A stretch of 11,221 nucleotides of DNA from Methylacidiphilaceae bacterium UBA1321. GTDB taxonomy: Bacteria > Verrucomicrobiota > Verrucomicrobiia > Methylacidiphilales > UBA1321. Where the stretch lies: positions 1-11,221 of the forward strand of contig DBTH01000058.1 in NCBI GenBank assembly GCA_002306945.1, in the 5' to 3' direction. The notes below the pieces were generated by a model, which did not search any database, had not been told where the DNA came from, and was given only the letters and a program-made list of their open reading frames with translations. The position numbers and the translations under genes are program-made. Below are positions 1 through 6,408 of this stretch, one piece after another; positions within the stretch are counted from its first letter, which is position 1, and each line of letters starts with the position of its first letter.

Positions 1-11
1 CGGCTTTGCCG
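1..11. other. Small GC hairpin at window edge
   Basis: CGGC-TTT-GCCG forms a 4-bp stem with a 3-nt loop at the first bases of the window. It could be the 3' part of a terminator for a gene lying to the left, but the upstream half is cut off and no clear T-tract follows, so the role is open. Confidence 0.2.
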
Positions 12-69
12 GAGGTTTCTGACATCTCTCTAACATTTGACGCCATTCGAATAGTCCTTAACTTTGACT

Positions 70-990
70 ATGTCTATGCACGAACCCATTCCCGGATTAC
101 GCAGTCCCTACGAAAAAATCGGCGGCATTCACGCCATTGGCCGCATGTTTGACAAGGCCCGGCTCTTCGCCCAGGGCAAACTTCCCGCCGATTATCATCC
201 CTTCCTCGGTACGCAAAAATCCCCCACGCTCGATGGCCGTTGCTGCCGTTTGCTCAGAATCGATTACGCCGCGCTTACTGCCGAAATCCGCGCAGGCCGC
301 AACGACGACGAACTCCTCGACTGGATTCGCGCCCACGGGCAATTTCCCACAGAAACGGAAATCGAAATCTGGAACGCTTGCGCCGCCAAGCGTGGCTGGC
401 GCGACGAGACTTCAGGCTATCTGCAAAAGATTCTCGTCAAAAACGGATTCGCGCCCGATGCGGCTTCCACCTTTTTCGACAACATGGATCTCGACGAAGG
501 CCGCCCCCTGCGTTTCCCTCCCGATCCGGCGCTTTACAAGGGGATCGTCAAAGCGAGCGTGGATATTCACGGTTTACGCAGCCCCTACGAGCACGTCGGC
601 GGCATCGTCCACTTTGGCCGCATGCTCGACAAGATCCGACTCGACAAGGCCGGGTTGTTGCCGCCCGACTGGACGGCGGCGATGAATGCGCCGAATGGAT
701 TCGACCACTGGTGTTGCCGTTTTCTCCGAATCGACTACGCCGCGCTCAAGGTCGAAACCGTCAAGGGCGCTTCCGATGAAACGCTTCTGAGCTGGGCCTT
801 CGCTCACGGCGGACAGCCCGACAACGAACAAATCTTAGCCTGGAACGCTTGGGCGACAAAACGCTGTTGGCGCGATGAAAATCACCACCGCCTCGTCTCC
901 CGCCTTCAGGAAGTCGATATGCCCGCCAACGCCGCATTGACCATGTTCGACTTCATCGACCTCGACGAAGGCCGCCTACCCCGCTACTGA
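70..990 (+). CDS. Tandem-duplicated DUF5069 domain protein
   Basis: The function is unknown. The protein consists of two copies of the roughly 140-residue DUF5069 domain. Counting from the ATG at 70, copy 1 spans about residues 9-146 and copy 2 about 168-304. Both carry the same landmarks: GLRSPYE, GG(I)xxxGRMxDKxRL, CCRxLRIDYAAL, a W-rich helix, a WNAxAxKRxWRDE segment and a final MDLDEGR or IDLDEGR. The invariant Asp, Arg, His and Trp residues are kept in both copies, so neither looks decayed. As I recall, the family usually has a single domain of about 150 residues, so about 306 residues fits a fusion. No signal peptide or membrane segment is seen, so it is probably cytoplasmic. In-frame starts exist at TTG 64, ATG 70 and ATG 76. 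None has a clear Shine-Dalgarno; ATG 70 is chosen. The gene stands alone, with AT-rich DNA downstream. Confidence 0.88.
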   Translation: MSMHEPIPGLRSPYEKIGGIHAIGRMFDKARLFAQGKLPADYHPFLGTQKSPTLDGRCCRLLRIDYAALTAEIRAGRNDDELLDWIRAHGQFPTETEIEIWNACAAKRGWRDETSGYLQKILVKNGFAPDAASTFFDNMDLDEGRPLRFPPDPALYKGIVKASVDIHGLRSPYEHVGGIVHFGRMLDKIRLDKAGLLPPDWTAAMNAPNGFDHWCCRFLRIDYAALKVETVKGASDETLLSWAFAHGGQPDNEQILAWNAWATKRCWRDENHHRLVSRLQEVDMPANAALTMFDFIDLDEGRLPRY

Positions 991-1015
991 ATCGACCCGC
1001 CACGCCAAAACCTAA

Positions 1016-1025
1016 TGCATATAAT
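1016..1025 (+). promoter_or_regulatory. Possible -10 element for the 1085 gene
   Basis: A perfect TATAAT lies at 1020-1025, about 60 bases before the ATG at 1085, with a TG four bases upstream of the hexamer. No good -35 box is visible at 16-18 bp spacing; TCGACC at 992-997 is too far away. AT-rich DNA gives such hexamers easily by chance, so this is only a candidate. Confidence 0.3.
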
Positions 1026-1084
1026 AAAGTAAGCGACAGATCTCTCGACCCGATAAATTGAAATGCCGCTACAAAAATAAAATT

Positions 1085-1453
1085 ATGAATAGATCTAAAA
1101 TGGCGAACATGCGCTATTATCGAGTGACTCTGCGTCCGCTTCCAGATCGCATAGATAGCGCAGGCAGGAGGTTACCATTAAAGGACGATGAGTGGATTAT
1201 ATATAGTTGCGACAGAAATCGTCTCGTAATTCACAATATCCGCACTTCCCACGTTTTAAATCTCCCAAAGGATTTCATTCACGACTTTCGGGAAAGACAT
1301 TCCCCTTTTTTTGGAGATATTAAACACGGAACTTTGATACTTCTCGGACGTGTGTGGATGTCAGGAACAAATGCGGGTCTGGAACCACTTTCCCTTCCGA
1401 TGGCTGAAAAAATACAGCTCAAGCAATTTGATACGCAATTCTTTCTAAAATAA
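1085..1453 (+). CDS. Hypothetical protein, beta-rich, orphan
   Basis: I do not recognise this protein of about 122 residues. The reading frame is open from a TTG at 1058, but ATG 1085, 1100 or 1109 are likelier starts; none has a Shine-Dalgarno. The sequence starts basic, then shows a run suggestive of beta strands: a DDEWIIYS strand, RNRLVIHNIRTSHVLNLP, a short helix, then HGTLILLGRVWMSG. This strand-turn-strand layout, with a conserved-looking N-I-x-T-x-H turn, resembles small regulatory or sensor C-terminal domains in many hypothetical proteins, but that is only an impression. There is no signal peptide or membrane segment. Its base composition is clearly AT-richer than the metabolic genes in the window, matching the next gene and suggesting a shared, possibly acquired, origin. 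Confidence 0.6.
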   Translation: MNRSKMANMRYYRVTLRPLPDRIDSAGRRLPLKDDEWIIYSCDRNRLVIHNIRTSHVLNLPKDFIHDFRERHSPFFGDIKHGTLILLGRVWMSGTNAGLEPLSLPMAEKIQLKQFDTQFFLK

Positions 1454-1693
1454 AACTCCCTTCATTCTGAGGGGAACGTGCCAGATGCCAGGAAAGCCAG
1501 AGAGGTCAGTCCCCTAGTTGATTGCATTTACGGAACGTAGCGGCCAAACAAACTGCCCCTTGAATTGTCCTGAGTACGGCGAATGAGCCAAGGCAGTAAT
1601 TCTTCTTGAATACGCGCAAGAATTAGCGCGTAGATACTCAAATCAATATCATGCTTTCCGATAAAATCCGACGATGAGTGAAAATGGGAAAAT

Positions 1694-1700
1694 AGGAAGG
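1694..1700 (+). promoter_or_regulatory. Strong Shine-Dalgarno for the 1706 gene
   Basis: AGGAAGG lies five bases before the ATG at 1706 and fixes that start. It is the only strong, well-spaced ribosome binding site in the window; the metabolic genes on either side lack one. Confidence 0.7.
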
Positions 1701-1705
1701 AATTT

Positions 1706-2758
1706 ATGGCTGATAAAATTGTGATCGTGGAGAAGCGGAAAGGTTGCGGGTGTGGATCAACATTGGTTGTATTGATTTTCGTAGGGTGCCTATTTTCTGT
1801 TCTCCTTAAAAAATCTGAAAGCGACATCAAACCCAGCACTCCAACGCCCACCGTCACGACACCTGAAGAATCGAAAAAAACAATATCAGCAGCGGTAGAA
1901 GTTACGCAGTCTGCACAAAAAACAGTGACTTCAGAGATGCCGATTTCATCCCAAACTTCCGAACAAAAGGACGTTTCATCCAATGAGATCAAGATCGAAG
2001 ATTCGGTCTTTATAGAACCTCTATTTAATCTCGATACCTTTGCTAAAAATAAAAAGGTGTGGCCTAAAACGTTGACCTTAAAAGAGCCCGCGAAGTTTGC
2101 GCTGCCATCAGGAAGTATTCAATATCCCGCCGGAACAATTGTCGATTTATTGGATGTATCCGACACCTCCTTAAAGGTAGGGAAAGATAATGCAATAGCC
2201 CTCGTACCGACTGCTTCCACTGACGTGGTGGAGCAAGAATTTGCTTCACGGTTTTCTTCTTTCGTCCTCAGCGATGGACGGGTCTTCAAGGGAATAACTT
2301 CAGCCAGAATCATCTATCCCGCCCATCTCGCTTTAGTTTATGAAAAGGGTGCGGCTTCCGTTTTATTAGAGGAAATTCCGTCAGATTTTTTGGAACGCTG
2401 GCATTTTTCAAAACAATATGTAGCAGATAAAGTATCCTGTTTGGAGGTCGAACATAAAGCTCAAATCAAGGCAATGGCTGTTTCGTCGCGCGAGAAAATG
2501 CTGGATGAAACTTCTCACAAAATAAGCATCAAGACTATTCAGATTGGCGACACGTTCGCCCTCGGAACAAGAGGCGATGAAATCGTCTGTATTATGGACA
2601 TTGATACTTCTGGGATGATTGATGAGCGTCAATACGCATTTACTGTATGGGAAACTTCCCCATTCCGATATATAACGGTACTGGGTGCCAATAAAACCGT
2701 TCCCGGTTATACTGCCTCACGAAATCGAGCCGGTAAGGAATTGGGAATTCCCAAGTAA
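1706..2758 (+). CDS. Membrane-anchored protein with SH3-like repeats
   Basis: This 350-residue protein has no function I can name. A basic stretch with a Cys-Gly-Cys-Gly motif (residues 9-17) leads into one hydrophobic segment at about 18-34. With its Lys-rich start this suggests an N-in, C-out membrane anchor. A low-complexity Ser/Thr/Pro/Gln linker covers about 40-100. Residues about 127-172 look like a small SH3-type barrel (FALPSGSIQYPAGTIVDLLD, then SLKVGKDNAIALVP). Residues about 187-236 match the pattern common in verrucomicrobial hypothetical proteins, DGRVFKG, a strand pair, then LEEIPSDFLERWHF. A third beta-rich segment occupies about 275-335. The start is set by AGGAAGG five bases upstream. 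The gene is AT-rich compared with its neighbours and appears monocistronic. I infer a periplasmic or surface-facing role, with domain assignment by pattern only. Confidence 0.75.
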   Translation: MADKIVIVEKRKGCGCGSTLVVLIFVGCLFSVLLKKSESDIKPSTPTPTVTTPEESKKTISAAVEVTQSAQKTVTSEMPISSQTSEQKDVSSNEIKIEDSVFIEPLFNLDTFAKNKKVWPKTLTLKEPAKFALPSGSIQYPAGTIVDLLDVSDTSLKVGKDNAIALVPTASTDVVEQEFASRFSSFVLSDGRVFKGITSARIIYPAHLALVYEKGAASVLLEEIPSDFLERWHFSKQYVADKVSCLEVEHKAQIKAMAVSSREKMLDETSHKISIKTIQIGDTFALGTRGDEIVCIMDIDTSGMIDERQYAFTVWETSPFRYITVLGANKTVPGYTASRNRAGKELGIPK

Positions 2759-2984
2759 ACAGAAAGCTCCTTCTTCAAAGCACTGCGACGATTGTTAGTA
2801 AAGAAGAGAAGGGGGCAGTAGGCCCGGTTGGAGTTGTCGCGGAATTTGCAGGGTCAAGATGTGGCGGAAACCGTTGCGACTCGATCTCGCATCAGTCATT
2901 ATCTAGTTGATACTACCGCTTTTCAACGGACGGGCAAGTCATCCGCTTGCCAAAAGGAGTCATCTCCCCTAAACTGCCTTTCTT
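2759..2984 (+). promoter_or_regulatory. Leader before the aminotransferase, two hairpins
   Basis: This 226-base gap contains no convincing gene. Near its end, GGCAAG (2933-2938) pairs with CTTGCC (2946-2951) across a 7-nt loop. GGAG (2956-2959) pairs with CTCC (2964-2967) across a TCAT loop. The GGAG is the only Shine-Dalgarno-like sequence before the aminotransferase, but it sits about 25 bases from the ATG, too far for normal use. The tandem stems could be leader RNA structure or the end of an upstream transcript. Confidence 0.35.
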
Positions 2985-4070
2985 ATGTCCCAGCACATCA
3001 AACTTTTCATCCCCGGCCCGATCGAAGTCTCTGAGAAAACCCTGCGCGCTTTTTCCAGCCCGATGCTCGGTCACCGCAGTAAGGATTTCCAGGCCCTCTA
3101 CGCCTCGGTTGAACCCGGTCTCCAAAAGCTGTTTTACACCAAGCAACCCGTTTTCTTCAGCACCTCTTCCGCCTGGGGCGTGATGGAAGGTGCCCTGCGC
3201 AATGTGGTCTCCAAGAAGGTTCTCAACTGTATGAACGGCGCTTTCTCGGACAAGTGGTTTGATGTGGCCACGCGTTGTGGCAAGCAGGCCGATTCGCTCA
3301 AGGTCGAATGGGGCAAGCCGATCCTGCCCGAACAGCTCGATGCCAAACTCAAGACGGGTGAATTCGACGCGGTGACGATCATTCACAATGAAACGTCCAC
3401 CGGCGCGATGAGCCCGATCTATGAACTGGCCGAAGTCCTGCGCAAGTACCCCGATGTCATTTCCATTGTCGACACGGTCTCTTCCTTCTCGGCGTTGCCG
3501 ATTGAATTCGACAAGCTCGGCATTGACGTGATGTTGACCGGCACGCAGAAGGCGCTCGCCCTGCCTCCGGGAACCGCCCTGTTCACCGTTTCGGAAAAGG
3601 CGTTCGCCAAGGCCGCCACGATCAAGGATCGCGGTTATTATTTCGACTTCATCGAATTCCGCAAGAATGGCGAAAGCAGCATGACTCCGAGCACGCCCTC
3701 CATCGGCCACTTCTACGCTCTCAAGAGCAAGCTGGAAGACATCGAAGCCGAAGGCATCGACAACCGTTACGCCCGCCATCAAGCCAATGCGAAGTTGACC
3801 CGTGAATGGGCCAAGAGCCGCGGCTTCGAGTTGTTCGCCCAGGACGGCTATCAGTCGGTTTCGCTGACTTGCGTGAAGAACGCCCTCAATATCGATGTGC
3901 CCAAGCTCAACAGCGATCTCAAGAGCAAGTACTCCTGCATGATTGATGGCGGCTACGGCAAGATCAAGGGCGCGACCTTCCGTATCTCGCACATGGGCGA
4001 TGAGTCCACCGAGAATATCAAGAAGCTCCTCGGCTGGATCGACGATTGTCTCAAAGCCCAAGGTAAGTGA
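2985..4070 (+). CDS. Class V aminotransferase, alanine/serine-glyoxylate type
   Basis: This is a PLP-dependent aminotransferase of fold type I, class V, 361 residues, in the expected range for the family. The opening IPGPIEVSE is the substrate-pocket start seen in alanine-glyoxylate, serine-glyoxylate and related enzymes. HNETSTG is at 134-140. Asp163 in IVDTVSS should hold the pyridine nitrogen of PLP. Lys189 in TGTQKALALPPG is the expected Schiff-base lysine. Arg333 in FRISHMGD is placed to bind the substrate carboxylate. The likely reaction moves an amino group between alanine or serine and glyoxylate, hydroxypyruvate or pyruvate. A phosphoserine-aminotransferase-like role cannot be excluded, because substrate choice cannot be read from motifs. 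It is cytosolic. The ATG follows a leader with no usable Shine-Dalgarno. It converges on glpX across a palindrome-rich gap. Confidence 0.9.
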   Translation: MSQHIKLFIPGPIEVSEKTLRAFSSPMLGHRSKDFQALYASVEPGLQKLFYTKQPVFFSTSSAWGVMEGALRNVVSKKVLNCMNGAFSDKWFDVATRCGKQADSLKVEWGKPILPEQLDAKLKTGEFDAVTIIHNETSTGAMSPIYELAEVLRKYPDVISIVDTVSSFSALPIEFDKLGIDVMLTGTQKALALPPGTALFTVSEKAFAKAATIKDRGYYFDFIEFRKNGESSMTPSTPSIGHFYALKSKLEDIEAEGIDNRYARHQANAKLTREWAKSRGFELFAQDGYQSVSLTCVKNALNIDVPKLNSDLKSKYSCMIDGGYGKIKGATFRISHMGDESTENIKKLLGWIDDCLKAQGK

Positions 4071-4071
4071 T

Positions 4072-4269
4072 TGGAGGACTCCGTCCTCCATACCACCTGC
4101 CCAGGGTATGATACCCTGGGAACCCCGATTAGCAGAAAGACCCTTTACCGCTGCGGTAAAGGGTCTTTCTGCTAATACGAGGATTCTCAAGGAAATCATT
4201 TCCTTGAGCGGGGCTTGGGGCAGCGCCCCCAGTCTTTGGATGCACGAGACTTTTTCAGCAGCCTGCTAA
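4072..4269. repeat. Cluster of palindromes between convergent genes
   Basis: Six hairpin-forming sequences lie within about 200 bases: 4072-4090 (8-bp stem, 3-nt loop), 4100-4120 (10+1+10), 4128-4176 (24+1+24), 4186-4208 (11+1+11), 4217-4229 (GGGGC-AGC-GCCCC) and 4257-4267 (AGCAG-C-CTGCT). Three have a single central base. The cluster sits between the stop codons of the aminotransferase and glpX, so it may end transcription from both sides, but none of the stems is followed by a convincing T-run except TTTTT at 4251-4255. The density is far beyond an ordinary terminator and suggests an intergenic repeat element or a nested insertion of small palindromic units. Confidence 0.7.
4128..4176. repeat. 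49-nt perfect inverted repeat (24+1+24)
   Basis: The left arm 4128-4151 and right arm 4153-4176 are exact reverse complements around the single base T4152. The outer ends read ATTAGCAG and CTGCTAAT. As RNA this would form a very long, nearly uninterrupted stem from either strand; as DNA it could extrude a cruciform. The flanks do not show an obvious direct-repeat target-site duplication. CTGCTAA recurs at 4263-4269 at the end of the palindrome cluster. Confidence 0.85.
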
Positions 4270-4348
4270 ACATTTTCCTGCTTCGCGTTGCGGCGAATAG
4301 AAAGCCTTTTGCTTTTCCGGCCTCCCGCCTCCGGTTTCCGGTCTCCGT

Positions 4349-5425
4349 TTATAAATGATGTTCTTGTTTGGAACTGCGCAGGCGGATGGTTTTCTCGGAG
4401 AGATTGTGCACGGTGCGAATGTAACGGATCGTCTTTTGCTTGGCGCGCATCAGGATTGAATGAGTTGTCGCTGTGTTGCCGTTGATCTTCACGCCGGGGA
4501 GAAGAGCGCTTTCACTGATGCCGGTTGCACAAAAGATGATGTTCTTGCCGCGGGCGAGATCGTCAGCGGTAAAGACCTTTTTGAGCTGATCCTCATAGTC
4601 GGAGGCAATCAGTTCGTCGCGTTCTTTCAGATCGCGCGGCCAGACCTGGGTTTGAATATCGCCACCGAGACATTTCACTGCTGCCGCCGCAAGCACTGCT
4701 TCGGGTGCGCCGCCGATGCCGATGTAGACGTCGATTCCGCTGTCGGGCAGTGAGGGCGCAATCGCAGCCGAGACGTCGCCGTCGGAAATCATGCGCAGGG
4801 AACAGCCCAGTTCCCGAATGTTGTGGATGAGCCGTTCGTGCCGGGGACGATCCATCACGCAAACGGTCAAATCCTGCACGCGCTTGCGCAGGGCGCGGGC
4901 GATGACGGTGAAGGATTCCTCGATGGGCGCGTTCAACTTGAGACAGTCGATGCCGGTCTTCTGCGCATGGATTTTCACCGCCGGGCCGTAGGCGAGCTTC
5001 ATCATGTAGAAGGCGGGGATGTCTTGAAGCGCGACCGATACGCCCGGTTCGGGTGAAGCGGCGGCGATGACCGAGATCGCGTTGGGCAATCCCTTGGCGA
5101 TGCTGGTGGTGCCGTCGATGGGGTCGAGGGCGATGTCGAATTTCGGCGCGTTGGGCCGCCACTGGCCGAGATGTTCCCCTTTGAAAATGCCGGGGGCGTT
5201 GTCCTTGATGCCTTCGCCGATGACGACTTCGCCGCAGACGTTGATGAGGTCGAACATGCCGCGTATGGCGTCGCAGGCGGCGGCATCGGCTTTCTCTTTC
5301 TCGCCACGACCAAGCCAGGAATAGGAGTTGAGGGCGGCGGCTTCGGTGGCGCGGATAAAGTCGATTTCAACAATCCGTTCGAAGTCGTAGTAACTTTGCA
5401 GGTCACTCGATAGGGGTTTGGTCAT
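4349..5425 (-). CDS. glpX: Fructose-1,6-bisphosphatase, class II (GlpX)
   Basis: It hydrolyses fructose 1,6-bisphosphate to fructose 6-phosphate in gluconeogenesis, in the cytosol, and needs Mg2+ or Mn2+. The protein has 358 residues, slightly longer than the E. coli enzyme. It belongs to the lithium-sensitive phosphatase fold. The metal and catalytic motifs are intact: VEIDFIRATEAAAL (19-32), GEVVIGEGIKD (65-75), the hallmark DPIDGTT (101-107), ISDGDVSAA (213-221) and GIGGAPEAVLAAA (236-248). The frame is open for 136 further codons upstream, but that part overlaps the neighbouring hydrolase and reads as Arg/His-rich nonsense, so ATG 5425, giving MTKPLSSDLQ, is the right start. No Shine-Dalgarno precedes it. 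In some bacteria this family also cleaves sedoheptulose 1,7-bisphosphate; the sequence cannot decide. Confidence 0.95.
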   Translation of the reverse strand: MTKPLSSDLQSYYDFERIVEIDFIRATEAAALNSYSWLGRGEKEKADAAACDAIRGMFDLINVCGEVVIGEGIKDNAPGIFKGEHLGQWRPNAPKFDIALDPIDGTTSIAKGLPNAISVIAAASPEPGVSVALQDIPAFYMMKLAYGPAVKIHAQKTGIDCLKLNAPIEESFTVIARALRKRVQDLTVCVMDRPRHERLIHNIRELGCSLRMISDGDVSAAIAPSLPDSGIDVYIGIGGAPEAVLAAAAVKCLGGDIQTQVWPRDLKERDELIASDYEDQLKKVFTADDLARGKNIIFCATGISESALLPGVKINGNTATTHSILMRAKQKTIRYIRTVHNLSEKTIRLRSSKQEHHL

Positions 5426-5494
5426 AGGTGAGGGGAGATGTGGAAATTGTGATGCGAATGTTCTCTGGCCGCAACACTCATTTCTTTCCCCTGT

Positions 5495-5526
5495 ATATAA
5501 GCAAGCCCCTCCTCGACTCTTGTCAA
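5495..5526 (-). promoter_or_regulatory. Candidate promoter for glpX
   Basis: On the minus strand a perfect TTGACA (5526-5521) is followed by TTATAT (5500-5495), in the 134-base gap between the hydrolase and glpX. The spacer is 20 bp for that hexamer, or 19 bp to CTTATA, longer than the ideal 17. The position about 70 bases before the glpX ATG is sensible, so glpX may have its own promoter and not depend on the upstream hydrolase. Confidence 0.35.
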
Positions 5527-5559
5527 GGGAAGCACGGCGTATGTGGTCGCTCTTATCTT

Positions 5560-6408
5560 TTACGAGAGCCGATAGGCCCAATGCATTCCGGTCGATGCGG
5601 CGTGAACTTTGCCGGGGAAGGCGTAGTAGAGCCGTTCGATGGCAGCCATGCCGGTGCAGTGGTTGGGGTAGAGCGTCGGCGTGTCCAGGTGGCGCAATTC
5701 CCGCACGGTGCGCTCGATGCGTTCGAGCTTCGCATGGGACAGGTGCATGCCGCCGTAGATGGCGTAGATGGGTTTGTTGTTGGTGAGCTTCTTGACGTGG
5801 AGGAGCGTATTGATGATCCCGGAGTGTGCGCAACCGACAATGACGCAGGTGCCCTTGGGAGTTTCAAAGTAGACCGACAAGTCGTCAAGCATCGGGTCGG
5901 CCTTCTCCAGATTGCGATCCAGGTAGAAGGAGCCGTTACCCGTGCGTTCAAAGGGCGCGACGCGCGGAATGGTTCCGGTGGTGAACACGCCGGGGATGAT
6001 TTCCGTTGGCCCGTCGACCAGACGGAGGCGTTTTTCCCACTTGGCGCGTTCGGACTTTTGGCAGAGCAAGGGGATGTTGAGATTGCGTCCGTTGCCGTTG
6101 GGCGTGCGGCAAAACTTCGGCACCAGGGACGAGGCATGCGCGTAGACCGGACACTTGCGGTTGTATTTGAAAACATCGGCGAGGCCACCGACGTGGTCGT
6201 AGTGACCGTGACTGAGTAAAACGGCGTCGAGCTTCGACAGATCGATATTGAGTTCCTCGCTATTATTCTCAAGCGCCAGTCCCTGACCCGTGTCGTAGAG
6301 GAGGGTGTGTGTGTCGGTGCGGATCAACCAGGCCAGCCCATACTCGCCCAGAAGACTGCCGTAAGTGGTGGTCCCCTCGCAGACGAGCGTTAACTCCAGT
6401 TTTTTCAT
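5560..6408 (-). CDS. MBL-fold hydrolase, COG1237-like
   Basis: This is a metallo-beta-lactamase-fold enzyme of 282 residues, in the subgroup related to archaeal 7,8-dihydropterin-6-methyl-aminobenzene-5'-phosphate synthase (MJ0301 and Tflp type). The metal-binding signature is SHGHYDHVGG (66-75), with His67, His69, Asp71 and His72. Further ligands fit His195 in VGCAHSGIIN (191-200) and His250 in LYPNHCTG (247-253). YGGMHL (218-223) and the CAHSG box are characteristic of this subgroup and set it apart from glyoxalase II or RNase Z. No signal peptide is present, so it is cytosolic. The true substrate is unknown; a methanopterin role is unlikely in this genome context, so a general phosphoester or lactone hydrolase is possible. 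The ATG at 6408 has no Shine-Dalgarno. It lies 134 bases upstream of glpX on the same strand. Confidence 0.85.
   Translation of the reverse strand: MKKLELTLVCEGTTTYGSLLGEYGLAWLIRTDTHTLLYDTGQGLALENNSEELNIDLSKLDAVLLSHGHYDHVGGLADVFKYNRKCPVYAHASSLVPKFCRTPNGNGRNLNIPLLCQKSERAKWEKRLRLVDGPTEIIPGVFTTGTIPRVAPFERTGNGSFYLDRNLEKADPMLDDLSVYFETPKGTCVIVGCAHSGIINTLLHVKKLTNNKPIYAIYGGMHLSHAKLERIERTVRELRHLDTPTLYPNHCTGMAAIERLYYAFPGKVHAASTGMHWAYRLS

Noticed and set aside
2828..3034. Short plus-strand frame before and into the aminotransferase
   Set aside because: It has no ATG start or Shine-Dalgarno and overlaps the aminotransferase start in a different frame.
2913..4199. 428-codon minus-strand frame opposite the aminotransferase
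   Set aside because: Antisense shadow. It runs through the palindrome cluster and has low-complexity Gly/Glu/Arg text, while the plus strand carries intact class V aminotransferase motifs.
4072..4269. CRISPR array
   Set aside because: The repeats are different inverted repeats, not identical direct repeats with uniform spacers, and no cas gene is near.
5426..5833. 136-residue N-terminal extension of glpX
   Set aside because: It overlaps the hydrolase gene in another frame, is Arg/His/Pro-rich with no domain, and the GlpX family begins at the internal ATG 5425.
5553..6272. Ser/Thr/Pro-rich minus-strand frame overlapping the MBL hydrolase
   Set aside because: Out-of-frame shadow of the hydrolase, which has the complete metal-binding signature.
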